64,000 nt of DNA from Galaxea fascicularis (GCA_948470475.1 OX419343.1:13642914-13706913); one strand, 5' to 3'. Shown: positions 46,975 to 58,470, counted from the stretch's first letter. Made by a program: numbers and translations. The notes: generated by a model from the letters alone, not told the origin.

Positions 46975-47155
46975 CTTCGCTCTGTGATTGGTTGACAAAA
47001 TTCGCGCCACTCTCTCAGCCAATGAGAAGCAAAACCAAAACTAATCGTTAGTTGCACGTGCATATTTTCCCGCACTTGGCGCCGGTTGCTGTGAATTACT
47101 TCAAACTCTGATTGGTTCACTGAACTGTCTTCGTGTCTTGTGATTGGTCAGAGCA
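46975..47155. promoter_or_regulatory. CCAAT-box cluster upstream of NHEJ1
   Basis: Four CCAAT-type boxes in 160 bp: TGATTGGTTGAC (46983), AGCCAATGAG (47018), TGATTGGTTCAC (47108) and TGATTGGTCAG (47141). The CpG-containing context GCGCCACTC / GGCGCCGGTTGC lies between them. This fits a TATA-less promoter about 0.7 kb from the NHEJ1 ATG, perhaps bidirectional. GATTGG also occurs in local repeats, so the call is weak. Confidence 0.3.
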
Positions 47156-47336
47156 ATTGCTTTGGTTTGGGTTTTACGACATTTTATAAGGCAGGCAAGG
47201 ACGGCAATGTTAAAACACAGGCTGTGTAGACGGGGAAATTTTTTCACTGCGGAAAGATTTAATTTCAATAGCAATATTTTACCGGAGCTGTCTCGATACC
47301 TCATGATTAGACCTCAGACCCCTGGATGTCTTACGA

Positions 47337-47673
47337 CAGGAGCCCATCACTAGGAGCGTACAACTCCCATACTAAGCCTATGTCACGGCATTTTTACAGA
47401 GCGATTTATTTTTAGACTATCTTTCCCGTGAAAAAAGGTAGTGCCGGTACACGTGATACCGCATCATCATCACCTTTCTTTTGAAGAGAAACTGACTTCG
47501 AAGAGAAACTGACTTTGGAACAAAAGAATGATCGAGGAAAGGTTTCGCACGAGAGAATGGGCTCCTGAGGGAGTCCCATGTTTGCGGAAAATTCAATCTA
47601 AAAATAAATCGGTCTGTGGAAACGCCGTGACAGGAATATAGGACAGTTGTACGCTCCTAGTAATGGGCTCCTG
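47337..47673. mobile_element. MITE with CAGGAGCCCAT ends
   Basis: The left end CAGGAGCCCATCACTAGGAG then CGTACAACT, and the right end AGTTGTACGCTCCTAGTAATGGGCTCCTG, form a 29-bp inverted repeat with one mismatch. A second inner pair is GTCACGGCATTTTTACAGA..GATTTATTTTTAGA / TCTAAAAATAAATC..TGTGGAAACGCCGTGAC, so the whole ~337 bp folds back. Noncoding. Confidence 0.8.
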
Positions 47674-47776
47674 CTTAAGAGCTTCCCTTAAAGCAATGTC
47701 TCACAAATACAGTATTCAAGAAGTACTAAGTTCCTTTCTACTTCTGTCGTGCTCTCGTCACTTCCTTGCTTCCTTA

Positions 47777-48130
47777 GGGACCTTAAGCAACGACGACGAC
47801 GACGGCAACGAGAACGTCATTTGAAAATACAACTTCTCGTTTTTGTAACTCTTTCGCAATTATTCTAATTTATTTAACGTAAAAAATGCTGGCGAGCTGT
47901 CCAACGGTGTTAAAGCAAATAAAACGAACGAAAAACTTGCCGTCATGCGCTCACGTTCTCAAGAAAACCTAAAATTCGGTCATCAGTCACGTTGTTGTTT
48001 TGCAGAGGACGGCAAAGAAATGTACAGTACAAAACTGTAAAGCGCACGTGCAGGGCGATTATTTTTTCTCATTAAAACTATTGTTTTGTGGCGTTCTCGT
48101 TGCGGTCGTAGTCGTCATTGCTTAAGTTCT
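47777..48130. mobile_element. PIF/Harbinger-like MITE, 354 bp
   Basis: Left end GGGACCTTAAGCAACGACGAC then GGCAACGAGAACG. The right end is CGTTCTCGTTGC then GTCGTCATTGCTTAAGTTCT. TTA flanks both ends (47774-47776 and 48131-48133), as expected of PIF/Harbinger target duplications. The interior is AT-rich and has no frame. Confidence 0.8.
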
Positions 48131-48366
48131 TTATTGCGTGCCTAATGACAGAACAAAGCACGGTTAAGGCGTTTTCAATTCAACAAAAAGAGTTCTTCGT
48201 CCGTTCTTCGTGATACGAAAAATGGATTACGCTAATCCTCGATAAAGCAAGGGTGGAAATGGACGGTTGATGTCTGGGCTCAAAACGAAATGGGTTGCGA
48301 GAAATGATCTTGGTACAGAGAAGTATAACAGGCCTCTTAATTATCTGGTTTTGTTCATAGACGAAT

Positions 48367-48496
48367 TTAATAAAGATTTTTATTGGCATATGCTTTAATC
48401 GTCAAAGTACCCGAATTCCAGTACTGACTGATGTTGTACAGGACTACGGCCACGTCATTGCCGTTAGGGACTGGACACAAGTACAGATCACATGCT
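48367..48496 (-). CDS. Possible terminal exon of an unidentified gene
   Basis: On the minus strand a good acceptor (TTTTCGTTTCACAG) is followed by 43 codons with ACDLYLCPVPNGNDVAVVLYN and NSGTLTIKAY, ending at TAA 48367-48369. The alternating hydrophobic strands resemble the end of a beta-sandwich or glycosidase C-terminal domain, but I cannot name a family. No partner exon was found upstream. AATAAA occurs near 48383 on the same strand. It may be a real exon or chance. Confidence 0.3.
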
Positions 48497-48599
48497 CTGT
48501 GAAACGAAAAATTTTTGAGGTCAATTGTTCCGCTCTCAAATGAAGAATAAGGCAATTTGTTTCAGCGTCTGAAGGAAGCGACACTTCGCCGATTTACAT

Positions 48600-51040
48600 A
48601 CACTCGACCAAGCAGGAAATGTTGGCGTTTGAGAGAAAACTAGACTGCTCCTTCAGTGGGAGTATAAAGAAAAACTCTTAGTTATACGGCCGTAGGCGGA
48701 AAATGACCTACACTGTTACAAGTGAAAGAAATGATTAAATTTTTCATTAAACGCGGGTACTTAAAACGGCATAAGAGCTCGTGGTTCGAACAGGAAATAT
48801 TTAAGTAAATTAACCACGTGGTGATCAGTCATCTGACTAAAACAATTTGATTTGTTTAACCCGCATCATCTCGCGTGAACAAAAGGAGTAGAGACACTGG
48901 TGTCATAAACCGGTATATAACCAGTGACATGGAGTAATCTACCTGTGGGAATACTATGCTCTAAGCCCGCCCACATTCACGTCGAGTACTTCGCTTTTGT
49001 ATGTATCATCGTCTGTAAAAGCGTAAGACGTTTTTACAGGTGAAAAGCACTTCAAAAGCTTCCTGCCTCGGGAAAAATGAAAAGAATTAAAGAATTCGTA
49101 ATCCAGTCATCTGCAAAATGTGCCGGGAAACTGTTCTCAAATTGTCTTGACCAGTAACTTCCGTATGAAGGAAAGCGCATAAGAGCATAGCATCAATGAC
49201 AAACCCTTTAAAATTAAAATCACAGGATCACTGAAAGCCGCTTGCTCGTGTTTTGACGATCAAAATGCTATAATACAGTCCTTTTTTGGAAAATGGCCGT
49301 CTAAATTTGTGCATTCAGTTCTCGATTTTGCTCTCGACTTTCAATATTGAGCGTGGGTTTGTTGATTGCTCAAGTTCCTCGACTCAGGGGTCCCCCATAG
49401 GGCACTCAATAGATGTATAAGTGACTGGGCAAAATTAAAGAACAGTGATCAAGTTTAAGAACAGCCTTAGTAGTTCAAAGGATTGAATCTACGGGCACAA
49501 GTGATATCTGATCAAAGTTAAAGAGATAATCGAACCTCTCCTAAAAGCGTACTGTTGAATGCATGGCGAATGCGTTACAGTCGAGGAAATAGAAAGAGGA
49601 AAATATTGATAATATTTCCTGTTTTTTAGTAAATACACCTCTTAAACATGCTGTGCCGGGCAGATATGTTTTGCACCCATTTCATGCTATGTGACCACCA
49701 TTCCTCCTACACAACTCTGTTAGTAAAATCTCATCCATCGTTACGCCGCTGTCTTCAGTAACAGAAATAAAATTATTAACAAGGGCTTGCTGTTTCAAAT
49801 CTCCCAGTGCTGAGCATGACAAAAGTTATAGGTTGTCTTATCTCGTCAACTTTGTGCTCCACATACTTTTCAATCTTTGCACTCAGCTCTCAGTGTCCAT
49901 ACTCCTTTTACAAGACACTCGGTTTGACTGTCAAAAGTCGGCCTTTGACTCACTTGTACAGGTCACGTTCATCCGACTCAGGCTATTGACCATGTAAATT
50001 TGACACCGCCTGACTTAATGCGACTCATGTTTCTTCACGTGGCAAAGAGGCTAAAAAGCCTGAGCAGGGACCAGATTACGTTATGATTTCAGTCTAGTTG
50101 GGGGGGGGGGGATTGGGAGTGAGTGGAGATTTTGATAAAATAATACGATTTGTTCAATTTAAGACTCAAGATAGCTTGAATGTTAAGAAGCAAGCTTACA
50201 TGACATCTACTAAAGAGTTTTCTGTTGACCGCCCCGACTAGAGACTGGCTTTTGTTGATGCGCGAGTTTAATACGAAGACTGAAATGTTCAGTGATTCGA
50301 ATGATATGACTCATATTTAAAAGTCGACTTGACTCTCGGCTTTGTCCATCTTTAGTGACTTAATGAATATAATTTGAGGACGGGAGGCTGTGATATCTAA
50401 CACTACTTTTGTATCTGCTGGTAAACAATTTTATTTTTCTTCCCGAAAGAGCTCCTTAACATTGATCATACTCCAAGTTTTAAGATCGATCACTCCAGTC
50501 TTCAGTACTGACTTAAATATGAAAACAGAAGCTAAGCTTTCCGGCTTATGAACTGTGTAACATAACATTTCAAATCCTTTTTAACCTGTTTAGCCAATGT
50601 TAACTCCTAGGCTAAATCCCTTTTCAAAAGCGGCATGTTTAACATTTAAAAAAAGCCGATTTACCCCATTTTAAAATAAGTTGTTCTAAAGACTTTTTGA
50701 GACTTGTATACAGCTTTCTGCAGCAATAAAAGATCGCTGAAATGTATGATAAAAATACTGACTAAATGTTTATAAAGATTAAGCAGTGCGCCCTCGGAAG
50801 ACGTCTTTATTATTTCCTCTTATTTTCGTCCCATTACATGCCTCAGTCGTTTTGTGAAGAATCCGCTTAGAAAATGAGACATTAAAAGGGTGAATACCTG
50901 CGGGGAGATCATTATAAACGGAAATGTATGGATACAGAATGGAAGAGTCAATGCGCGATGGTATCTGTGTTTTAACGTATTACCAATATGCAGTAAATAG
51001 CACAAAAATTTATGCCTAAACGCAAAGTTGTTTGATTGAC
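48600..51040. other. No recognisable gene
   Basis: AT-rich noncoding sequence with a TATAAAG word on the plus strand at 48662 and an 11-bp G run at 50100-50110. No supported feature between the 48-kb MITE and the large inverted-repeat transposon. Confidence 0.4.
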
Positions 51041-51215
51041 CGAAAGTATGGCGCGCCGTTTGTTTCAAAATTATTTTTTTGGGTTAATCCTCAACTTTTT
51101 GCTTTCGTTGCACGACTAGTGTAGAAACACATACCCTTAGTTGTCAAACGCAGGCACTTTATCCTTCTTTATTCAACCTTGCTTGAAAAACTTTTCAAAC
51201 TGCAGTATGTTGATC

Positions 51216-52088
51216 GCGTTACTCGATCAGTTGCAGTAGGTTTTACGTGATAAGATTTTGTTGTCGTTCGTTCAATTCTCAAATGTTATTCAATCAGTGA
51301 CCTTAACCAGTTGTGCAGGTTTTACTTTTACACTCCTCGATCAGTTAAGCGAGTTATTCAATCAGTTTCTTGTTCGGTTGTGCACACATAACTACATCAG
51401 TTGAGTGTATATCAATCCATCAGTTCTTAAATGTTAGCCGATCAGTTATACGCACAATTCTCGATCAGTTGTGCGTGTTATTTGATCAGTTGTAAAACGT
51501 TATCCGATCACTTCTACCCACTAATATCGATCAGTTGTGTGTGTTATTCCATCAGTTGCACGCACAAATCTCTACCAGTTTTGCGTGTTATTCGATCAGT
51601 TGTAAACATTATCCGATCAGTTGTACGCACCACTATCGATCAGTTGTGCGTGTTATTCAATCAGTTGTAAACATTATCCGATCAGTTGAACCACAATTAT
51701 CGATCAGTTGTACGCACAATTCTCGATCGGTTGTGCGTGTTATTCGATCAGTTGTAAACATTATCCGATAAGTTGTACCACAATTGTCGATCAGTTGTAA
51801 ACATTATCCGATCAGTTGAACCACAATTATCGATCAGTTGTGCGTGTTATTCGATCAGTTGTAAACGTTATCCGATCAGTTGTACACACAATTCTCGATC
51901 GGTTGTGCGTGTTATTCGATCAGTTGTAAACATTATCCGATCAGTTGTACCACAATTGTTGATCAGTTGTAAACATTATTCGATCAGTTGAACCACAATT
52001 ATCGATCAGTTGTACGCACAAATCTCCATCAGTTGTGCGTGTTATTCGATCAGTTGTAAACGTTATCCGATCAGTTGTTATTGCCGGA
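51216..52088 (+). repeat. Left subterminal GATCAGTTG array
   Basis: From about 51438 to 52088 I count about 30 units of roughly 22 bp, each with GATCAGTTG or a one-base variant followed by TGCGTGTTATTC, TAAACATTATCC, TACGCACAATTCTC or AACCACAATTATC. The tails cycle in a loose higher-order pattern. More degenerate units extend outward to 51216. Open frames rich in RSVVNIIRSV across it are repeat by-products. Confidence 0.9.
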
Positions 52089-52146
52089 GTTTTTGCCACG
52101 CCTTTTGTATTTCAACTGACCGGAAACGACGATCGTGTTATTTATC

Positions 52147-53648
52147 ATGGCTAGTTCATCAAGCAATTGGACTTTATTTCTAAAGGTTGTCGAAGACCTT
52201 CTCAATGAGTGTGAGAGTCATATGTCAGGTCAGAATATGGAGTGTTTGAAAGTCTCCTTGAACGTCTACATGCTGCGCGGAATGGATGTCTGCGACGGAA
52301 TAGCTTACTGGTTGAGCTTACTGTCTGAAAACCAAGCAGATTTTGACAGAATTTCGAAGGTCAAGACTCTTTCTGAAACTCTCCAGGGAGTTATCGATTG
52401 TGTTGAGAAGAAATTATGCGATATTGACCCTTCCTCTTATGTGTCCTCCTGGATTCCAGAGGCCCTAGTTCATCGATCCGGTCTCGTCGGCAGACCGCGG
52501 CTCGCATTAAACCTTGTCCAAGTAGAATTTCTCCGCTCTTGGCGGTTTTCGTGAACTAGGATTGCTTTCACTTTATGTGTATCAAGGACGACTCTTTGGA
52601 GGCGTCTTAAAGAGGCTGGATATGACTTTAGCATCGATGGCCGGTCTGTGAAAATTTCAGACGATTCTTTAAATATAAATTGAGGTAATAAAGAAGAGTT
52701 TTCCTGAATGTAGCGAGAGAATGTTGATTGGTTGTCTCAGAAGCAAGGGCATTTTCGTCCCGCGACATCGTGTGAGAGAGATCATCCGTGTTCACGATCC
52801 CATTGCTGTATTACTTCGTTGGACGGTAGCTACCAGCCGGAGGAAATACAGTGTTCCCGGACCCAATGCATTGTGGCACATTGATGGTCTTCACAAGCTG
52901 ATTCGGTGGGGATTTGTAGTTCACGGTTGCATCGGCGGATTTTCACGAATGATCACGTACCTCAAATGTGCAACAAACAACAAGGCATCGACCGTACTGA
53001 ATAATTTCATTGATGCTACGACAAAGTATCGTCTGCCTTCCCGCGTCCGTTCAGATAGAGGTGCAGAGAATGTGGATGTTACTAGCTACATGAATGTCTG
53101 CCGCGGTTCTAACAGAGCATCTCATCTGACCGGATCTTCTGTTCACAACCAGAGAATAGAAAGGCTGCATAGAGAGTCTAGAGACACCACAAGGTGCTGT
53201 TTGTTAACTTTCATTTCTGTTTTTACCACCTGGAAGAGGAAGGGCATTTAGATCCTAGTAACGAAACTGATCTTTTCTGCTTACAGTACGTCTTCTTGCC
53301 CAGAATAAACAGAGATCTAGAGGAATTCAGAATGGGGTGGAATTTTCATTCCCTCCGTACAGAAGGGAATTTATCTCCATACCAAATGTGGATCAGTGGG
53401 GTTATTGCAGACCGTTTTTCAACTTATACTGGAGTTCGAGACATTCTTGATTCAGAGGTGACTGAATATTATGGTGTCCTCTTGAAGATGATACAGTGGA
53501 GGTGACGGTATCAGAGGTCGGTACTCCATTAACGGCAGAGGAGATGGAAAGCTTGAGACAAAATGTGAACCCTCTTGCCCTAAGTTCAGAATATGGAATC
53601 GATTTGTTTATTAGAGCTGCATGTTTTGTTGCCGAGAAAATTGCATGA
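52147..53648 (+). pseudogene. DDE integrase-type transposase, broken by one or more stops and three frameshifts
   Basis: Starts at ATG 52147 (MASSSSNWTLFLKVVEDLL), inside the left arm. An N-terminal helical domain of about 115 residues is followed by a helix-turn-helix-like SRTTLWRRLKEAGYDFS. The rve-type catalytic core has WHIDG (Asp at 52883), RSDRGAEN (Asp at 53054) and [11 protein letters not shown] (Glu at 53159), with 34 residues between the last two (DD34E). The C-terminal part has DLEEFRMGWNFHSLRTEGNL and ends at TGA 53646-53648. Lesions: TGA at 52552 (likely CGA to TGA), TGA at 52681, an extra T in the run at 52699-52702, and shifts near 53190 and 53485. All catalytic residues survive. 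The protein would cut and join element ends. The family is common in corals and fish, but I cannot assign a named superfamily; IS3EU or Ginger-like are candidates. Confidence 0.85.
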
Positions 53649-53649
53649 T

Positions 53650-56164
53650 ACTAGAATTCACTTCATGACGTTTCAGATTTACTCACGCTCAAGGACTTTT
53701 CTTTCATGTTCTTTAATCGTAAAGGCATCATGGGATATGACAGGGCTGTCATTAAGGGCCGGTAGCCGGCCAAAACAGGCTGCTTGTCCATTACTTGTAT
53801 GGCATTCTTCTCTAATTTGAGTCGAAATAAAGATGTATTTGTCAGTATTACAACAGTTTGAACAACACGGTTGGCAGCCGATCTCTTTCAAAGTTATCGA
53901 AGGTCTGTGGGTCACCTGAAACATTTTTTTGGTAGAATGGTTCCCAGGCTTGCGCGTCATGTCTGGAAAAAAAACAATGCGTCCGCGCCGAAGAAAACGC
54001 TGCACTTTATCGAGCATGACAAAATCAAAATGTCAGACAGTTATTAGTCTTATTACAGAAACATCTCTCTTTGAAATTTGTTTTCTTGTAATGCTGAACA
54101 ACCAGGTTCTTTCAGTAGCCGTTTGCCACCCATTGATGATGCGATCATTGACACTTTGATCAGTCGGTGTTAGCAAACAAATTAAACTCGGTGTGATACT
54201 CTCTGATTGTTTTCCTTTGGGAAAGGGGGTAGGTGGGGGGAGGGGGGGAAGGTCAAAAGTATTGTAGCGTTCCAGTACTTTGTCAATAATTGTCTAGATG
54301 ACCATGCATTAAGAAAACAAATGATTACACTTATGCTTTTTGAGGAGAAATATCGTCACGAAAACGCTGGAAATGGCATTTCCGGGCGAATAGATTTCCA
54401 AATTTTCTGGTGGGGGGGGGGGGGGGGAATGCCCCCAAACCCTCTTACAAAACTCGCGGCGTCGGCGCTCGAATGCCAAGCCGCCTACTGTTACTTTTGG
54501 GACTTCCACTTTCAAAATTAATGACAACCCTGAATACGAGTATATAGTAGCAGACTTTATTGATCTCTTAAGAGGCCAGTCTTCACCAGAAGATGAATAT
54601 ATTAGCTGTTTCGCATTTCCAGCATGAATGCATGTCGAAGTATCCCTCGATTAAAGGGTGATTATTGAGATAGTATTTGCATCAACTACAGTCAAATACA
54701 CGTCGCCGAGGTGTTCAAAATACCATTTAGTGTTATTGCATAAAAACAATTCAGTCTCTGTTTGTGGATAAACCGATCTTCTCTGGACTATAGTTTAGTG
54801 GGGAATAGCCTGCACAAAAACCGACGATCATGAGTAGGAATCAAATTAGTAATTAATGGAAAAGTTGAGCCAAGTTGAGCGCTAACCCTCGGTCAAGTTC
54901 GGATGAAACCTATAAACTGTCGTGGTATTTCAATTAAGCCGGGTGTAATGGTTAGAGCTAAGCATGGTTGGCGCAACTCGGCCCGACAATGAACCACTAC
55001 TTTGCACGACATTGGCTAAATTTCACAATGGACCAAACCTAACACGTACCTCTGATACTTATGAATGATATAAATAAACGTTAACATTTAACAACGTAAT
55101 TATAAAATAGCATTTGAATAGCTCACTTCCAAGTTGACCTTATCATCTTCATGAAAGCGAGACCTAGTGCTCATGCCTTCATACGAAATTGCGTGCGAAT
55201 GAACAGTGAAGTCTAAGCAAGTTTCCGTTTCGGAAACGGTCATTGCCATTGTTAAGACACTTAGAAAAATTTTCAACTGGTAAAGAGAGTCTTTCTTTGA
55301 AAAGAAGGGGAGGTACGCGGGAGCCTTAACACTTTCTTTGAACACCGCCGAAGTTTAATTTTCTCTGACACGTATACAAGCCAGAAATATAGGCGTGAAT
55401 CAAAAGTGCTGTGTCACCTTTTATAAGATTTGAAAGGATTTGTAATAGAGGAAAACAAACAGTCACAGTAAAGACTTTTTATCTAGGGAAAAGTGACTTG
55501 TTGACAGCATTCCCTTTGGGAAACTGATTGTTTTGAAAAATGGGATCAATTTTTTGCCAAGTAATTTACATCAGGGAAAATTTAATTCTCTGGGGCTTGG
55601 ATATTTCTCGAGAACAATAGAGTTTCCGTTGTCAAATCCCGGCGTAGCTAAACAGTAGGTTCTCTGTATATTGATAAAAGAACTGGACATATATAGAAAT
55701 GCCGCAGGTGTGGTCTAAGGTTTTTCTAAAGATACATTGTAGCCTTGGATAGCTACACCTCCTTCCCACAGGAAGTGTGTACACATTAGCTACCAATTTG
55801 TTTTCAAGGCAAACCGCCCGCCAGTCTTCAGGGGTCGATTTTATTAGTGTAGCCCCCTCAATTTTTTTTTATTTACGTGTAAAACGGACATAAATCAGTT
55901 TTACAGTGACCACTACAGTCTAAGGATCGAGGGTTACGTTTTAGGCTAGGATATTTAAGGCTAAAGGAGTTCACCATTTGTTGGAAAATTCCGGTTGAGG
56001 TGACTCTTCGTAATAGTAAGGGTTTTTCCAACCGAAGAAAGATACGAAAGATATTTTCACATTTCCTTATTACATTACATTAAAAGATATTTGTATGGTT
56101 AGTAACAATAAAGTTATTGAAGTATTTGAAGGTTAAACTAAACCATATTGATAACAATTTCTAT
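53650..56164. other. Transposon interior without a recognisable gene
   Basis: 2.5 kb between the transposase end and the right arm. It holds a GGCCGGTAGCCGGCC palindrome (53757), G-rich runs at 54231-54250 and 54410-54427, and short frames without domains. It could be captured host DNA, a nested insertion or a decayed second gene. Confidence 0.45.
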
Positions 56165-56506
56165 GACAAGACCGGATCGATGAACTAGGGCCTCTGGAAT
56201 CCAGGAGGACACATAAGAGGAAGGGTCAATATCGCATAATTTCTTCTCAACACAATCGATAACTCCGTGGAGAGTTTCAGAAAGAGTCTTGACCTTCGAA
56301 ATTCTGTCAAAATCTGCTTGGTTTTCAGACAGTGAGCTCAACCAGTAAGCTATTCCGTCGCAGACATCCATTCCGCGCAGCATGTAGACGTTCAAGGAGA
56401 CTTTCAAACACTCCATATTCTGACCTGACATATGACTCTCACACTCATTGAGAAGGTCTTCGACAACCTTTAGAAATAAAGTCCAATTGCTTGATGAACT
56501 AGCCAT
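56138..56506 (-). CDS. Truncated transposase N-terminal domain from the right arm
   Basis: The right inverted repeat carries its own intact copy of the transposase start: ATG at 56504-56506, MASSSSNW, the same helical domain with about two amino-acid differences from the left copy, and IPEALVHRSGLV. Arm homology ends at 56165 and the frame then runs eight or nine unrelated codons (IEIVINMV) to a stop at 56138-56140. It is an uninterrupted ~122-residue frame driven, if at all, by the same leader sequence as the full transposase. It may be a passive by-product of the arm structure, or a competitor that binds DNA or partners without catalysis. No evidence of expression is available from sequence. 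Confidence 0.6.
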   Translation of the reverse strand: MASSSSNWTLFLKVVEDLLNECESHMSGQNMECLKVSLNVYMLRGMDVCDGIAYWLSSLSENQADFDRISKVKTLSETLHGVIDCVEKKLCDIDPSSYVSSWIPEALVHRSGLVIEIVINMV

Positions 56507-56568
56507 GATAAATAACACGATCGTCGTTTCCGGTCAGTTGAAATACAAAAGGCGTGGCAAAAACTCCG

Positions 56569-57335
56569 GCAATAACAACTGATCGGATAACGTTTACAAC
56601 TGATCGAATAACACGCACAACTGATGGAGATTTGTGCGTACAACTGATCGATAATTGTGGTTCAACTGATCGGATAATGTTTACAACTGATTGAATAACA
56701 CGCACAACTGATCGATAGTGGTGCGTACAACTGATCGATAATTGTGGTTCAACTGATCGGATAATGTTTACAACTGATCGACAATTGTGGTACAACTTAT
56801 CGGATAATGTTTACAACTGATCGAATAACACGCACAACCGATCGAGAATTGTGCGTACAACTGATCGATAATTGTGGTTCAACTGATCGGATAATGTTTA
56901 CAACTGATTGAATAACACGCACAACTGATCGATAGTGGTGCGTACAACTGATCGGATAATGTTTACAACTGATCGAATAACATGCAAAACTGGTAGAGAT
57001 TTGTGCGTGCAACTGATGGAATAACACACACAACTGATCGATATTAGTGGGTAGAAGTGATCGGATAACGTTTTACAACTGATCAAATAACACGCACAAC
57101 TGATCGAGAATTGTGCGTATAACTGATCGGCTAACATTTAAGAACTGATGGATTGATATACACTCAACTGATGTAGTTATGTGTGTACAACCGAACAAGA
57201 AACTGATTGAATAACTCGCTTAACTGATCGAGGAGTGTAAAAGTAAAACCTGCACAACTGGTTAAGGTCACTGATTGAATAACATTTGAGAATTGAACGA
57301 ACGACAACAAAATCTTATGACGTAAACCTACTGCA
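56569..57335 (-). repeat. Right subterminal GATCAGTTG array
   Basis: Inverted counterpart of the left array: the same units read on the minus strand (CAACTGATC on the plus), spanning about 570 bp of good units plus degenerate ones. It is about 80-90 bp shorter than the left array, that is about four units fewer. The order of tail variants otherwise matches the left arm. Confidence 0.9.
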
Positions 57336-57879
57336 ACTGATTGAGTAACGCGATCAACATACTGCAGTTTGAAAAGTTTTTCAAGCAAGGTTGAATAAAG
57401 AAGGATAAAGTGCCTGCGTTTGACAACTAAGGGTATGTGTTTCTACACTAGTCGTGCAACGAAAGCAAAAAGTTGAGGATTAACCCAAAAAAATAATTTT
57501 GAAACAAACGGCGCGCCATACTATGGAAACAACAACAGATTTCTGTTTCGTAAATTCGTCAAAAATAAACGGATTGGCTGTACCACAAAGGCATCATAGA
57601 AGGTCTTGTCTTCGATAAAAATAGAAGATTAATTAGTTGTGGCGAGCTGAAGTAAAAAAAAAACACTTTCTCAGTCCAAACCTCAAGCAAATCTCTTGCA
57701 TCACACCGTTTTGCTCAGACCCGCTGGTTTCATCGCCCTACAATCCACCCTACATAAAAGCGCCTTGGTTCTTATTCCCTGCCATCGTTGTGAAAAATTC
57801 AAAACAGAATCTTGCAACTCTCGTCATCTGATCAGCCAGCACTGTGACAGCATCCACGCGAGAAGCCTCAACATGTGCG

Positions 57880-58135
57880 TGGATCCTCGAGGATATATGT
57901 CGTCAGGGTGGCACAATTTGTTCTAATTTGTTCTATTATTTTCCTATTTTTTAATGCATATCATAACCACTGTTTTTAATTTTTTAACGAGAAGCTTGTA
58001 TTAGTGATGTTTTTAGGATTTTTGGTTTATAAGTAGTTATACTTTCTTTAACATTGTATGCGAAGCTCAAAATGTTGAATTGATATCTGCGCAATATAAG
58101 TTAATTATTATAATCATCATCATTATTATTATTCT
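57880..58135 (+). repeat. Possible retroelement 3' tail
   Basis: A frame ending at 57926 is followed by AT-rich sequence that finishes in GCGCAATATAAGTTAATTATT and an (ATT)n tract at 58108-58132, a typical end of coral non-LTR elements. No RT motif is visible upstream, so only the tail would be present. Confidence 0.3.
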
Positions 58136-58330
58136 AAAAATAGCAAAATTGTCCGCCCATATCAAAGGTGCGCGTGGATCTCAAGACTTACGGTCTCTGT
58201 CCCCGATTATGGTTTCTGCTACGATTTATCACTACACGTTTCAGAAGTATCTTTTGAAGTCGGGTCAAGGACATAAGTTATAAGTCTAGAACTGATAATA
58301 TATAATTTACTAATAAATGGCTGCTCAGTA

Positions 58331-58470
58331 GAGTTGCTGGGCTAACTGTGCAAACTATTCTCTTTCCAGCTACTTGTGCTGATTAACAAAACTTAAAAGA
58401 GTTTTAGAGTTGCTAGGCTAACTGTTCAAACCATTCTCTTTCCAGCTACTTGTGCTGATTAACAAAACTG
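58331..58470 (+). repeat. ~73-bp tandem duplication
   Basis: AGAGTTGCTGGGCTAACTGT..CATTCTCTTTCCAGC-like sequence through GCTGATTAACAAAACT occurs at 58331-58398 and again at 58404-58470 with a handful of differences. Noncoding. Confidence 0.85.

Larger units (their letters stand above)
51045..57522. mobile_element. ~6.5-kb DDE DNA transposon with 1.4-kb inverted repeats
   Basis: The outer ends are AGTATGGCGCGCC (51045) and GGCGCGCCATACT (57522). The arms are reverse complements over 51045-52488 (1444 bp) and 56165-57522 (1358 bp). They are nearly identical, the length difference arising mainly from copy number in the repeat arrays. Each arm contains, from the tip inward, an AT-rich segment, an array of GATCAGTTG units, a short 5' leader, and the first ~114 codons of the transposase. 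The 3.7-kb centre holds the rest of the broken transposase on the left and about 2.5 kb without a recognisable gene on the right. I could not settle the target duplication (flanks ..CCGAA and ATGGA..). The arm similarity indicates recent activity or gene conversion. Confidence 0.85.

Noticed and set aside
51431..51991. Open frames rich in RSVVNIIRSV and YSISC across the left array, and their mirror at 56499-57137
   Set aside because: They are translations of the ~22-bp tandem units, whose length lets several frames stay open. No start context or domain.
51438..52088. CRISPR-like array
   Set aside because: Units are contiguous with a ~22-bp period and no unique spacers. The context is a eukaryotic transposon arm.
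57637..57926. Plus-strand frames after the 51-kb transposon as a gene
   Set aside because: Two overlapping frames, no motif that I can place. At best part of a retroelement tail.
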